A stretch of 64,000 bases of DNA from Streptomyces sp. ERV7 (GTDB taxonomy: Bacteria; Actinomycetota; Actinomycetes; Streptomycetales; Streptomycetaceae). The notes under the pieces were generated by a model. The model saw only the letters and a program-made list of their open reading frames with translations, searched no databases and had not been told where the DNA came from. Every line of letters begins with the position of its first letter. The first letter of the stretch is position 1. The DNA lies in assembly GCF_001653515.1 (NCBI RefSeq), contig NZ_LYOY01000029.1, positions 1,426,001 to 1,490,000 of the forward strand, read 5' to 3'. Shown here one piece after another: positions 28,330 to 37,434 of this stretch. Made by a program: the position numbers and the translations under genes.

Positions 28330-30045
28330 TTGTCTTCTGTGCGCACCTTGCGCCCCGGCCGTCTCGCGGCCTGCACCGCCCTCGCGCTCTCGGCCGGCAT
28401 GCTCCTTTCGGGCACGGCCGCGGCCGACGAGGCGCCGAAGGCCCCCAAGGCGGCCGTCCAGGCCGCCAAGCCGTCCGCCGGCAACCCGACGGGCGCACTC
28501 CCGCAGCGGAGCCCCAGGTCGTCGGCGGCCGCGGCCGCCACCGCCGCCAAGCCGCGCCTGGACCTCAACAAGGACGGCAGCTCGGACCTGCTCTACCGGG
28601 GCATCGACGACCAGACGTACCTGGAGACCTGGACCGAGAAGGAGAACCCGGCGTTCGCCAACTCCTTCGGCGCCTACAAGGAGATCATCACTCCGGGCGA
28701 CCTGGACGGGAACGGCACCCCCGAGCTGCTGACCGTGCAGCCGGGCGGGATCCTCTCGCTCTACGCCGACGTGACGAACAACGGCTCCCCCTACGCGACC
28801 TGGACGGGCGGCGGCTGGAACGCCTACAACAAGATCGTGGGCGCGGCCGATCTGACCGGCGACGGCAAGGGCGACGTCCTGGCCCGCACGCCGGGCGGCG
28901 ACCTGTACCTGTACCCGGGCAAGGGTCTCGCCGCGGGTGACCCGTTCGCCGGGCGCATCAAGGTCGGCGGCGGCTGGCAGGGCTACGACCAGCTGGTCGG
29001 CGCCAACGACATGAACGGCGACGGCTTCGGCGACGTCGTGGCCCGGACGCCCGGCGGCGACCTGTACTTCTACGCGGGCACCGGCAACGCGACCGACCCG
29101 CTGAAGTCCCGGGTGCGGATCGGCGGCGGCTGGACCGCGTACAACCAGATCCTCTCGATCGACGACGGCAACGGCGACGGCTACGCCGACCTCGCGGCCC
29201 GCAGCAACGGCGGCACGCTGTACTTCTACGCGGCCGACGGCAAGGGCAACTTCGCGAACCCGGTGAAGATGGGCACGGGCTGGGAGTACACCCAGGCCTT
29301 CAGCGGTACGGGCGCCAACGCGACCCCGGTGAAGAGCGCCGTCATCGCCCGCGACACCAAGGGCACGCTCTGGCAGTACTACTCCGAGTACAACGGCCAG
29401 CTCTCGCAGCGCTTCCGGGCCAGCGACGACGGCGTCTTCGCCAACTCGCGCCGGCTCGCCTTCGCGGCCTCGATCCACGGCAGCCTCTACGGCGACCTGC
29501 TCCAGTGGGACGGCGGGCACCTCTACATCGGCTCCAGCCTCAGCGACGCGGGCGGCGGCTGGGGCGGCTTCGACTCCCTGGTCGGCCCGGGCGACCTGAA
29601 CAACGACGGCAAGAGCGACCTGCTGGCCCGCGACGGCTCCGGCACGCTCTACCTCTACCGGGGCTACGGCAACGGCTACCAGTTCTCCTCCCGCCTCAAG
29701 GTCGGCGGCGGCTGGAACGCGTACGACAGGATCGTGGGCGCCGGCGACCTCACCGGGGACGGGCTGACCGACATCGTCGCGCGCACCGGCGACGGCAAGC
29801 TGTATCTGTACGCGGGCACCGGCGACTCCGCCTCGCCGTTCAAGTCGCGGGTCTACGTCGGCCCGGGCTGGCAGCAGTTCAGGAACATCGCGGCCCCCGG
29901 CGACCTCAACGGCGACGGCCGGGCGGACCTGGTGGCCACCAACTCGCGCGGCGAGGCGTTCCGTTACGAGTCGAACGGCTACGGCGGCTTCAAGTCCCGG
30001 GTGAAGCTGGGCGACGGCTGGAACATCTACCGCGACCTCTACTAA
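28330..30045 (+). CDS. secreted FG-GAP/VCBS repeat protein
   Basis: A 571-residue exported protein. The signal peptide is RLAACTALALSAGMLLSGTA with Ala-rich cleavage near residue 35, followed by a Lys/Pro/Ala linker. The rest consists of about eight to nine beta-propeller repeats with calcium loops such as DLNKDGSSD, DLTGDGKGD, DMNGDGFGD, DLNNDGKSD and DLNGDGRAD, each followed by G-DLYLYPG-like strands. The fold is an integrin-alpha-like propeller; ligand and role are unknown. TTG 28330 or GTG 28339 may be the start, both after GGGGGGA. No enzyme domain is present. Confidence 0.82.
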   Translation: MSSVRTLRPGRLAACTALALSAGMLLSGTAAADEAPKAPKAAVQAAKPSAGNPTGALPQRSPRSSAAAAATAAKPRLDLNKDGSSDLLYRGIDDQTYLETWTEKENPAFANSFGAYKEIITPGDLDGNGTPELLTVQPGGILSLYADVTNNGSPYATWTGGGWNAYNKIVGAADLTGDGKGDVLARTPGGDLYLYPGKGLAAGDPFAGRIKVGGGWQGYDQLVGANDMNGDGFGDVVARTPGGDLYFYAGTGNATDPLKSRVRIGGGWTAYNQILSIDDGNGDGYADLAARSNGGTLYFYAADGKGNFANPVKMGTGWEYTQAFSGTGANATPVKSAVIARDTKGTLWQYYSEYNGQLSQRFRASDDGVFANSRRLAFAASIHGSLYGDLLQWDGGHLYIGSSLSDAGGGWGGFDSLVGPGDLNNDGKSDLLARDGSGTLYLYRGYGNGYQFSSRLKVGGGWNAYDRIVGAGDLTGDGLTDIVARTGDGKLYLYAGTGDSASPFKSRVYVGPGWQQFRNIAAPGDLNGDGRADLVATNSRGEAFRYESNGYGGFKSRVKLGDGWNIYRDLY

Positions 30046-30057
30046 GAGCGCGCGCCA

Positions 30058-30094
30058 CGGTTCCCCGCGTCCCGCCAGGGGGCGCGGGGAACCG
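30058..30094. terminator. hairpin of the GC-rich repeat family
   Basis: CGGTTCCCCGCG pairs with CGCGGGGAACCG over 12 bp around a 13-nt loop, between the convergent FG-GAP and tam genes. The arms are a diverged form of the repeat at 9.4-9.7 and 17.3-17.5 kb, which supports a terminator role for that family. Confidence 0.7.
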
Positions 30095-30107
30095 CTGTGT
30101 CCGGGCT

Positions 30108-31109
30108 TCAGCGGTCCGTTCTGCGCGCCACGGCGAAGATCCGGCGGAACGGGAAGACCGTGCCGTGCGGGCCCGGCGGGTACGCGCGGCGCAGCAGCTC
30201 GCGGTACTCGGCGAGGAAGGCCCCGGTGGCCTCCTCGTCGTCGGCGAGCGCGGTCAGGGCCGGGCGCAGGGCGGTGCCCTTGACCCAGTCCAGGACCGGG
30301 TCCTCGCCGGGCAGCAGCTGGGAGTACGTCGTCTCCCAGACGTCCGCCTCGCAGCCGAGGCCGGTCAGGCGCAGCAGATAGTCGGCGGGGCCCAGGATGT
30401 GCACATAGCGGCGCCCGTGGTCGCCCAGCCGGGCTCGCCAGCGCGGCGACTCGCAGAGCTCGCCGAGCAGGGCGTGGCTGGGCGAGGTGAAGTTGCCGGG
30501 GACCTGGAAGGCGAGGGTGCCGCCGGGGGTGAGGCCGTCGATCCAGCAGGCGAGGGACTCGGGGTGGTTGGGGACCCACTGGAGGGCGGCGTTGGAGACG
30601 ATCAGGTCGTACGGCTCCTCGGGCGTCCAGTGGGCGAGGTCGGCGGGGCGGAAGTCCAGCCAGCCGCCGCCCGGGGTGGTGCCCGCGTGGTCCTTGTCGG
30701 CCTGGGCGAGCATCTCGGGCGAGAGGTCGAAGCCGGTGACCCGGGCTTCGGGCCAGCGCTCCGTGAGCAGTGCGGTGACGTTTCCCGGGCCGCAGCCGAG
30801 GTCCGCGATCCGGGCGGGCGGACGGGTCCCGGGCCCCGGGTGGATGTCCCTGGTGTGCGGGGACCCCATGCCCCGGGCGGCGGGCTCGCCGGCTGCGGCC
30901 GTGTCGGCGGCGGCCGCGCCGGCGAAGCCCGGCAGGGCCGGGATCCTCGCGAGCAGATCGAGGAAGGGCCGGGTGCGATGGCCGGAATGGTGCAGGTACT
31001 GCTGCGGATCCCAGAGGGGAGCGGGCAGCGGGTCGGACGTCCGGGCGGACGTGCCGGTGAACTCCCGGGGCGGCGTCTCGACGGACTCCGGGACGAAATC
31101 GGAATGCAT
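30108..31109 (-). CDS. tam: trans-aconitate 2-methyltransferase
   Basis: A 333-residue SAM-dependent methyltransferase. It opens with WDPQQYLHHSGHRTRPFLDL, typical of Tam. Motif I is IADLGCGPGNVTALL (about 100-114), followed by GFDLSPEMLAQAD and YDLIVSNAALQWVPNH. Tam methylates trans-aconitate, a spontaneous inhibitor of aconitase, and so protects the TCA cycle. Relative to usual Tam there is an extra segment of about 40 residues, Gly/Ala/Pro-rich (about 62-98), between PALPGF and motif I. It is divergent from a MarR gene that matches TamR, which also supports the call. Confidence 0.85.
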   Translation of the reverse strand: MHSDFVPESVETPPREFTGTSARTSDPLPAPLWDPQQYLHHSGHRTRPFLDLLARIPALPGFAGAAAADTAAAGEPAARGMGSPHTRDIHPGPGTRPPARIADLGCGPGNVTALLTERWPEARVTGFDLSPEMLAQADKDHAGTTPGGGWLDFRPADLAHWTPEEPYDLIVSNAALQWVPNHPESLACWIDGLTPGGTLAFQVPGNFTSPSHALLGELCESPRWRARLGDHGRRYVHILGPADYLLRLTGLGCEADVWETTYSQLLPGEDPVLDWVKGTALRPALTALADDEEATGAFLAEYRELLRRAYPPGPHGTVFPFRRIFAVARRTDR

Positions 31110-31192
31110 GTTCGAGCCCCCTTGCAGGTACGGCTGACCGAAGCGGAACAGAGTCCCGGGCCCTCCATGCCCAATGGTGGGGGTTTATATAT

Positions 31193-31204
31193 CTTGACGT
31201 CAAG
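31193..31204. promoter_or_regulatory. palindromic operator in the tam-tamR intergenic region
   Basis: CTTGACGTCAAG is a perfect 12-bp palindrome flanked by A/T-rich sequence (TATATAT on the left), 37 bp upstream of tamR and 84 bp upstream of tam. This matches the type of site described for the UrtR/TamR branch of MarR regulators. It very likely controls both divergent genes. Confidence 0.7.
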
Positions 31205-31240
31205 AGACTTCACGTCGACAGACCCTCTACACTGATCGAC

Positions 31241-31738
31241 ATGGAGGACGAGGTCGACCGACTGGTCTCAGCATGGCGCCGCGAGCGCCCGGACCTCGAC
31301 GTGGAGCCGCTTGAGGTGCTCAGCCGCGTCAGCAGGCTGGCGCGCCACCTCGACCGGGCGCGCAGACTCGCCTTCTCCGAGCATCAGCTGGAGCCCTGGG
31401 AGTTCGACGTCCTGACGTCGCTGCGGCGCGCGGGCGCCCCCTACCAGCTCTCTCCCGGGCAGTTGCTCACCCAGACGCTGGTCACCTCGGGCACCATGAC
31501 CAACAGGATCGACCGGCTCGCCAAGAAGGGCCTGGTCGAGCGGCTCCCCGACCCCAGCGACCGGCGCGGGGTCCTGGTCCGCCTCACCCCCGAGGGGCGC
31601 GACCGGGCGGACCAGGCGCTGGCCGGGCTCCTGGAGCAGGAGCGGGCCATCCTGGCCCAGCTGTCGCGCACCCAGCGGGGGGAACTGGCGGCGCTGCTAC
31701 GCCAGTTGACCGCCCCGTTCGACAACATCCCCGGCTAG
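31241..31738 (+). CDS. tamR: MarR-family regulator, TamR-like
   Basis: A 165-residue winged-helix protein. The first 25 residues (VDRLVSAWRRERPDLDVEPL) form the extra N-terminal helix with Trp and Arg/Asp residues that defines the urate/aconitate-responsive UrtR branch. The recognition region is TQTLVTSGTMTNRIDRLAKK and the wing is DPSDRRGVLVRLTPEG. In Streptomyces coelicolor TamR represses tam and aconitase genes and responds to trans-aconitate and citrate. The divergent tam and the shared palindrome support the same role here. Its 3' end overlaps the convergent response-regulator gene by 42 bp. Confidence 0.82.
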   Translation: MEDEVDRLVSAWRRERPDLDVEPLEVLSRVSRLARHLDRARRLAFSEHQLEPWEFDVLTSLRRAGAPYQLSPGQLLTQTLVTSGTMTNRIDRLAKKGLVERLPDPSDRRGVLVRLTPEGRDRADQALAGLLEQERAILAQLSRTQRGELAALLRQLTAPFDNIPG

Positions 31739-32476
31739 GTCGACCGGGCCGACCCCGGCCCGGCGGGCCAGGGCGACGGCGGCCAGCGTGGAGTGCACGC
31801 CGAGCTTGCCCAGCACGTTCTGCATATGGGTGCGGACCGTGTGCGGGGAGAGGAAGAGGCGTTCGGCGACCGCCTTGCGGCCCAGACCGGCGACCATGCA
31901 CCGCAGCACCTCGCGCTCGCGCGGGGTCAGCGACTCCACCAGGCGCTCGCTCTCGGTGCGGTGCTTGCGGGCGGCCGTGAGCTCGCGCAGCACGCCGGTG
32001 AGCAGCGCGGGCGGCAGATGCGTCTCGTCCCGCAGCACTCCTCTGATCACCGCGAGCAGCCGCTGGAGCGAGCAGTCCTTGGCCACCCAGCCGGACGCCC
32101 CCGCCTGGAGCGCGAGCGCGGCGCGGCGCGGGTCGTCCTTCTCGGCGAGCACCACCGTACGCACGGCGGGCTGGCCCGAACGGACCCCGGCGACCAGCGA
32201 GATGCCGTCCACCAGCCCGTCGGCGCCGCCGCCGTCCGGCACGGCCCGGGCCACCGGCGCCCCGGCGAGCGCGCCGAGGTCGGCGTCGACGAGCATCACG
32301 TCGAAGCGGCGGCCCTCGGAGGCCCCCCGCTCCAGACAGCGCAGCGCTGCCGGGCCGCTGCCGGCGGCCGCGACGTCGACGTCGGGCTCGGCCGCCAGGG
32401 CGGCGGCCAGCGACTCCGCGAAGATTCGGTGGTCATCCACCACGAGAACCCGGATACGAACCACAGACACCCCCAT
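31697..32476 (-). CDS. LuxR/NarL-type response regulator
   Basis: A 259-residue regulator. The receiver domain starts IRVLVVDDHRIFAESLAAAL with acidic pair D14-D15 and phosphoacceptor D64 (VMLVDADLG), and has Lys in GWVAKDCSL. The LuxR helix-turn-helix is LTPREREVLRCMVAGLGRKA with LFLSPHTVRTHMQNVLGKLG (about 193-240). A Gly/Ala-rich insert (about 70-95) after the phosphoacceptor is unusual. No sensor kinase lies beside it. ATG 32476 is used; in-frame GTGs a few codons on are possible. Its end overlaps tamR by 42 bp tail to tail. Confidence 0.85.
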   Translation of the reverse strand: MGVSVVRIRVLVVDDHRIFAESLAAALAAEPDVDVAAAGSGPAALRCLERGASEGRRFDVMLVDADLGALAGAPVARAVPDGGGADGLVDGISLVAGVRSGQPAVRTVVLAEKDDPRRAALALQAGASGWVAKDCSLQRLLAVIRGVLRDETHLPPALLTGVLRELTAARKHRTESERLVESLTPREREVLRCMVAGLGRKAVAERLFLSPHTVRTHMQNVLGKLGVHSTLAAVALARRAGVGPVDLAGDVVERGGQLA

Positions 32477-32705
32477 GCGTCGGGGAACGGACCGGTCAGG
32501 GCACGGCGCCCGAAGAGGGGGAAACGGCAGTCGCGCGGCCGCCGCCGTGGACTGACTGGTACCCCACCCCGGGCGTCGTACCCGACTGCCTCGCCCCCTG
32601 ATCAACACCGGCCCCCACCGGTGCTGTGCTTCAGAGTAGGGCCGTGGGCCGGAAGCGGAAGGCAATTTGCAGAACTGATTGACCGGGTTGTTTAGGGTGT
32701 GGCCC

Positions 32706-33146
32706 ATGTTTCGTTTTGAGACGGAAGTGGACAAGGCTCGACGGATTCTGCTGGGTCAGCTGCTCAAGGACACCAATACCGAGGCCTCTTCGGTGCTGCG
32801 TGCCCTGCGGGGCACCCCGGACGAGAAGGAACTGCCGCTCCACGTATGGGTGATGGACGACAAGGGCGGCCTGGCGGGCGGTCTCACCGGCCGCACCTGG
32901 GCCTCCTGGCTCCATGTGGACCTGCTGTGGGTGGACGCGGCCCACCGGGGCGCGGGCCTGGGCGGCCAACTCCTGGCCCGCGCCGAGGAGTCGGCCCGCA
33001 CCGAGCGCTCCTGCGCCTTCTCCCGCGTGGAGACCTGGGACTTCCAGGCGCCGGACTTCTACCGCAAACAGGGGTACGAGGTGGTGGGCGAGGTGCCCGA
33101 CTACCCGCCGGGCGTCACCGAGTTCATCCTGGCCAAGCGGCTGTGA
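32706..33146 (+). CDS. GNAT-family N-acetyltransferase
   Basis: A 146-residue acetyltransferase. The acetyl-CoA loop is AHRGAGLGGQLLARAEESAR (about 80-99), followed by a C-terminal QAPDFYRKQGYEVVGEVPDY strand-helix typical of GNAT motif B. The N terminus FRFETEVDKARRILLGQLLK is unassigned. The acceptor substrate cannot be predicted. ATG 32706 is chosen; an upstream in-frame start at 32679 lacks an SD. It is divergent from the response regulator and ends convergent with galK across a GC-rich hairpin (about 33148-33169). Confidence 0.85.
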   Translation: MFRFETEVDKARRILLGQLLKDTNTEASSVLRALRGTPDEKELPLHVWVMDDKGGLAGGLTGRTWASWLHVDLLWVDAAHRGAGLGGQLLARAEESARTERSCAFSRVETWDFQAPDFYRKQGYEVVGEVPDYPPGVTEFILAKRL

Positions 33147-33170
33147 GCCGGGGCCGGGCACCGGCCCGGG

Positions 33171-34316
33171 TCAGCTCCTGCGGCGCGCTCCCGCCGACGG
33201 GAGCGCCTCGAAGACCCTGGGCGCGGTGTACCCGGCCGCGGCGAAGGCCTCCTCGACCGACTTGGTGACCGTGTCCACCGCCGCCGCCTCGGTGAGGACG
33301 ACCGCGGACCCGCCGAAGCCGCCGCCCGTCATCCGCGCGCCGAGCGCCCCGGCCGCCACCGACGAGGCCACGACCAGGTCCAACTCGGCGCAGGAGACCC
33401 GCAGATCGTCGCGGAGCGAGGCGTGGCCCTCGGTGAGGACCGGGCCGGCCGCGCGCGGATCACCCGCCGCCAGATGCGCCGCGACCCGCTCCACCCGCTC
33501 GTTGTCGCTCACCACATGGCGTACGCACCGGCGAACGGTTTCGGAGTCGAGCCTGGCCAGCGCGGCATGGAGGCGCGCGTACGGAACCTCGCGCAGGGTC
33601 CGCACACCGAGCGCCCGCGCACCCGCCTCGCAGGCGGCGCGCCGCGCGGCGTACGCGCCGTCTCCGAGCGCGTGCTTCACCCGGGTGTCCACGACGAGGA
33701 GCGCGAGCCCGTGCGCGGCGAGGTCGAAGGGGACCTGGCGCAGCGAGAGGTCCCTGGTGTCCAGGTGCAGCACATGGCCCTCGGTACAGCAGGCGGACGC
33801 GGTCTGGTCCATGATGCCGCAGGGGACGCCCACGAAGGCGTTCTCGGCGCGCTGGGCCAGACGCGCCAACTCGGGCCCGGTGAGCCCCAGTTCGTACAGG
33901 TCGTTCAGGGCCAGCGCGGTCACGACCTCCAGCGCCGCCGAGGAGGAGAGCCCCGCGCCGGTCGGCACCGCCGAGGAGAGGTGGACGTCGGCACCGGTGA
34001 CCGGGTGGCCCGCCTCGCGCAGCGCCCAGACCACACCCGCCGGATACGCGGCCCAGCCGCCGCTCGCCAGGGGCTCCAGGGCGTCGGCGTCGAGCTGGAC
34101 GACTCCGCCGTCCACATCGGCCGAGTGCAGCCTCAGCACCCCGTCGGTGCGCCGCGACACCGCCGCGACCGCCGTGTGGGGAAGCGCCAGCGGCATCACG
34201 AAGCCGTCGTTGAAGTCGGTGTACTCGCCGATGAGGTTGACCCGTCCGGGCGCCTCCCAGACCCCCTCGGGCTCCGCGCCGTACAGCTTGCGGAACTGCT
34301 CCGCGACGTCAGTCAT
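33171..34316 (-). CDS. galK: galactokinase
   Basis: A 381-residue GHMP kinase phosphorylating galactose at C1. It has the galactokinase signature [20 protein letters not shown] (about 23-42), the ATP loop [20 protein letters not shown] (about 118-137) and the C-terminal GHMP motif [14 protein letters not shown] (about 333-346). It is the last gene of galT-galE-galK; its ATG overlaps the galE stop by 8 bp. Together the three enzymes run the Leloir pathway from galactose to glucose 1-phosphate. Confidence 0.95.
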   Translation of the reverse strand: MTDVAEQFRKLYGAEPEGVWEAPGRVNLIGEYTDFNDGFVMPLALPHTAVAAVSRRTDGVLRLHSADVDGGVVQLDADALEPLASGGWAAYPAGVVWALREAGHPVTGADVHLSSAVPTGAGLSSSAALEVVTALALNDLYELGLTGPELARLAQRAENAFVGVPCGIMDQTASACCTEGHVLHLDTRDLSLRQVPFDLAAHGLALLVVDTRVKHALGDGAYAARRAACEAGARALGVRTLREVPYARLHAALARLDSETVRRCVRHVVSDNERVERVAAHLAAGDPRAAGPVLTEGHASLRDDLRVSCAELDLVVASSVAAGALGARMTGGGFGGSAVVLTEAAAVDTVTKSVEEAFAAAGYTAPRVFEALPSAGARRRS

Positions 34317-35289
34317 CCGGGTTCTCCCGCCCGTGCCCGCGCCGCGCGAAGTCCCAGGCGTCCGCGACGATCCCTTCGAGGTCCGCGCGGGAGGGCTGCC
34401 AGCCGAGCCGCTCGTGGGCGCGGGCGGCGGAGGCGACCAGGACGGCCGGGTCGCCCGGCCGCCGCCCGGCGATGACCTCGGGGACCGGATGCCCGGTGAC
34501 CTTGCGTACGGTCTCGACGACCTCGCGGACGGAGAACCCGTTGCCGTTGCCGAGGTTGCAGATCAGGTGCTCTCCGGCGGTCGCCGCGGCCAGCGCGAGC
34601 AGATGCGCCTCGGCGAGGTCGGCGACGTGGATGTAGTCGCGTACACAGGTGCCGTCCGGGGTCGGGTAGTCGTCCCCGAACACCGAGATCGACTCCCGCT
34701 CGCCGAGGGCGACCTGGAGCAGCAGCGGGATCAGATGCGACTCGGGGTCGTGCCGCTCGCCGCAGCTGCCGTACGCCCCGGCCACGTTGAAGTACCGCAG
34801 GGAGACGGCCGCGAGGCCGTGCGCGGCGGCCTCGCCGGTGATCATGTGGTCCACGGCGAGCTTGGAGGCGCCGTAGGGGCTGGTGGGGGCGGTCGGGTCG
34901 GCCTCGGTGAGCAGCGCGGAGGCCGGTTCGCCGTAGGTCGCGGCGGTGGAGGAGAACACCAGCGTGCGCACGCCCGCCGCGCGCATCGCGTCGAGCAGCG
35001 CCATGGTGCCGCCGACGTTGTTCGACCAGTACTTCTCGGGGCGCGCCACCGACTCCCCGACCTGCGAGAACGCGGCGAAGTGCAGCACGGCGTCATACGA
35101 GGCGTCCAGCCAGCGCGCCGCCTCCTGGATACGGCCCTCGATGAACTCCGCGCCCGCCGGGACGGCTTCGCGAAAGCCCGTGGAGAGGTCGTCGAGGACG
35201 GTCACCGAGTGGCCGGCCTCGACGAGGTGGCGCGCCACCACGCTGCCGACATAGCCGGCGCCGCCGGTGACCAGGTACTTCCCGCTCAT
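34309..35289 (-). CDS. galE: UDP-glucose 4-epimerase
   Basis: A 326-residue short-chain dehydrogenase-type enzyme. The NAD-binding loop is [16 protein letters not shown] (about 6-21), the catalytic Ser/Tyr/Lys triad is [10 protein letters not shown] and [13 protein letters not shown] (about 115-155), and the substrate segment is [20 protein letters not shown]. It interconverts UDP-galactose and UDP-glucose and regenerates UDP-glucose for GalT. It overlaps galT by 4 bp and galK by 8 bp, so translation is coupled. Confidence 0.95.
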   Translation of the reverse strand: MSGKYLVTGGAGYVGSVVARHLVEAGHSVTVLDDLSTGFREAVPAGAEFIEGRIQEAARWLDASYDAVLHFAAFSQVGESVARPEKYWSNNVGGTMALLDAMRAAGVRTLVFSSTAATYGEPASALLTEADPTAPTSPYGASKLAVDHMITGEAAAHGLAAVSLRYFNVAGAYGSCGERHDPESHLIPLLLQVALGERESISVFGDDYPTPDGTCVRDYIHVADLAEAHLLALAAATAGEHLICNLGNGNGFSVREVVETVRKVTGHPVPEVIAGRRPGDPAVLVASAARAHERLGWQPSRADLEGIVADAWDFARRGHGRENPDD

Positions 35290-36335
35290 GAACTCGCTAC
35301 CTCTCGCAGTCGCCGGGCCGCGGCCTCCGGCGGCACGTCATTGATGAACACACTCATGCCCGACTCGGAACCCGCGAGGAACTTCAGCTTGCCGGAAGTA
35401 CGGCGAACGGTGAAAAGCTCCAGGTGCAGAGCGAATTCCCGCCGGTCGGCGCTTTCGGAGAACGGTGCCTGGTGCCAGGCCGAAATGTACGGCGTGGGCG
35501 GTTCGGCGTCCCCGAAGATCCGGTCGAAGCGCCTCAAGAGTTCCAGATAGACCTGTGGGAACTCCGTGCGCGCGCCGTCGTCCAGGGCCCGCAGGTCCGG
35601 GACCCGGCGGCGGGGGTAGAGGTGCACCTCGTAGGGCCAGTGCGCGGCGTACGGCACGAAGGCGACCCAGTGCTCGCCCTCCAGGACGACCCGGACGCCT
35701 TCGGCGAGCTCGCGCGCGACGGTGTCGTCGAAGAGGTTGCGGCCGCCGGTGCGCTCGCGGTGCTCGGCCAGCGAGCGGAGCATGAGGGCGGTGCGGGGGG
35801 TGGTGAAGGGGTAGCCGTAGATCTGGCCGTGCGGGTGGCCGAGGGTGACGCCGATCTCGGCGCCCCGGTTCTCGAAGCAGAACACCTGCTCCACCTGGGG
35901 GAGTTCGGCGAGTTCCGCGGTCCGGTCGGTCCACGCCTCCAGGACGAGGGCGGCCTGCTCCTCGGTGAGGTCGGCGAAGGAGGCGTCGTGGTCGGGGGTG
36001 AAGCAGACGACCTCGCAGCGCCCGGAGTCCCCGGCCAGGGAGGGGAAGCGGTTCTCGAAGACGGCCACGTCGTAGTCGGCGGCCGGGATCTCGCTGTGCC
36101 GCCCGTCGCGCGAGGGGCACAGGGGGCAGTCGTCGGCGGGCGGGTGGTAGGTGCGGCCCTGGCGGTGCGAGGCGATGGCCACGGAGTCCCCGAGCAGGGG
36201 GTCCCGGCGGATCTCCGATGCGGTGGAGACGGGATCGAGCGGCCGGGCGTCGCTCTCGTCCCGTACGACGTCGTCCCGCAAGTCGTAGTAGAGCAGCTCA
36301 CGGCCGTCGGCGAGCCGGGTCGACGTCTTCTTCAC
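35286..36335 (-). CDS. galT: galactose-1-phosphate uridylyltransferase
   Basis: A 349-residue enzyme exchanging UMP between UDP-glucose and galactose 1-phosphate. The zinc-ligand region is [11 protein letters not shown] (about 48-58) and the active site is [15 protein letters not shown] (about 164-178) with nucleophilic His in [23 protein letters not shown] and [19 protein letters not shown] are family sequence. Two in-frame GTGs exist. GTG 36335 ([18 protein letters not shown] follows) is preferred because GGAGG lies six bases upstream; GTG 36341 abuts the SD. Upstream, on the minus strand, imperfect direct repeats of GGTTCT(T)...GTTTG near 36350-36376 are probable operator or promoter sequence. 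Confidence 0.92.
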   Translation of the reverse strand: MKKTSTRLADGRELLYYDLRDDVVRDESDARPLDPVSTASEIRRDPLLGDSVAIASHRQGRTYHPPADDCPLCPSRDGRHSEIPAADYDVAVFENRFPSLAGDSGRCEVVCFTPDHDASFADLTEEQAALVLEAWTDRTAELAELPQVEQVFCFENRGAEIGVTLGHPHGQIYGYPFTTPRTALMLRSLAEHRERTGGRNLFDDTVARELAEGVRVVLEGEHWVAFVPYAAHWPYEVHLYPRRRVPDLRALDDGARTEFPQVYLELLRRFDRIFGDAEPPTPYISAWHQAPFSESADRREFALHLELFTVRRTSGKLKFLAGSESGMSVFINDVPPEAAARRLREVASS

Positions 36336-36494
36336 CTGCACCCTCCAGCTTCAAACAGAACCAAACATAAAGAACCACGAGCCAACACCATCAGTCAATG
36401 GGCGCGACGAAGACGGACGCACGGGGCCGCACACGGCTGTGGGCGCGACCGCCACGCGGTCGCGCCCACAGCACCGGCAGAGGAGAGATCCGGC

Positions 36495-37169
36495 TCAGCC
36501 CGCCGGAGGGACCGCCCGGTCCAGGAGCCCGGTGCGGGCGGCCAGCGCCGCCGCCTCCAGGCGGGAGCCGACGCCCAGCTTCATCAGGACGCGCTGGACA
36601 TGGGTGCGCGCGGTGGAGGGGGCGATGCCCATGCCCGCCGCGATCAGCCGGGTGTCCTCCCCGTCCGCGACCCTGACCAGCACCTCGACCTCGCGCGGGG
36701 TCAGCATCTGGAGCAGCCGCTGCCCCTCGTCGTCCGGCTGCGCGGCCGGGTTGAGCAGCTCCGCGAAGGCGCCCTGGAGCAGCTGCGGCGCCACCGCCGC
36801 CTCCCCCGAGCGCGCCTTGACCATGGCGCGCTCCACGCCCTCGATGCGCTCGTCGTGCCGTACGTAACCGGAGGCGCCCGCGGCGAACGCGGCGGCGATC
36901 CCGCGCGGGCTGGGCACCGGCCCGAGCACCACCACGGCCACCTGCGGCCGCTCACGTTTGATCTTCACGATCGGGTCGAACACCCCCGGCTCGGCGGGCG
37001 TGGCCGTGCCGAGCAGACACACCTCCGGCGCCCGTGACACCACCAGCTCGGCCGCCCCGGCGACCGGAGCGGCCGCGGCGAGCACCCGGTGCCCGCGGAG
37101 CTTGAGTGCCGAGGCGAGCGCCTCCGCGAGCAGGCGGTGGTCGTCGACCACCATGAGCCGCACGCCCAT
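36495..37169 (-). CDS. atypical LuxR-type response regulator without phosphoacceptor Asp
   Basis: A 224-residue regulator with a receiver-like N terminus (MGVRLMVVDDHRLLAEALAS) and a LuxR helix-turn-helix C terminus (MLTPREVEVLVRVADGEDTR, GIAPSTARTHVQRVLMKLGV). D9 and D10 are kept, but the phosphorylation site reads CLLGTATPAE, with Gly54 in place of Asp. The switch Lys region is GYVRHDE. It is therefore unlikely to be controlled by ordinary phosphorylation and may bind a ligand or act constitutively. It lies upstream of galT, same strand, 159 bp away, and no kinase is near. Confidence 0.8.
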   Translation of the reverse strand: MGVRLMVVDDHRLLAEALASALKLRGHRVLAAAAPVAGAAELVVSRAPEVCLLGTATPAEPGVFDPIVKIKRERPQVAVVVLGPVPSPRGIAAAFAAGASGYVRHDERIEGVERAMVKARSGEAAVAPQLLQGAFAELLNPAAQPDDEGQRLLQMLTPREVEVLVRVADGEDTRLIAAGMGIAPSTARTHVQRVLMKLGVGSRLEAAALAARTGLLDRAVPPAG

Positions 37170-37350
37170 CGAGCAACCCCCATCCCCCCGGGGCACGTTG
37201 CCAACTCCCCTGGCCCGGCCCTCCCTGACCCGGCAAGCTACACGCTTGTTCGACGTCGCGCGCCCCCTACCGGTGAGAAGACGCCCGGATTGTCGAAATC
37301 CCCGGCATTCAGGACTACTTGGCGAATGTTTGTGTCCGCCCAGGTGAACG

Positions 37351-37394
37351 CGGCGGCCCCGGCCGCGGAGAGTGCTCCGCGGCCGGGGCCGCCG
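37351..37394 (-). terminator. 19-bp perfect hairpin after the PQQ-propeller gene
   Basis: The arms 37351-37369 and 37376-37394 (ending CCGCGGA / starting TCCGCGG) are perfectly complementary over 19 bp around a GAGTGC loop, 41 bp beyond the stop of the gene at 37435. It should terminate that transcript before the atypical response-regulator gene. Confidence 0.82.
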
Positions 37395-37434
37395 TGCTGG
37401 AGAAGTTGACGCCGTCGGTGACGGCGTCGCCGGG

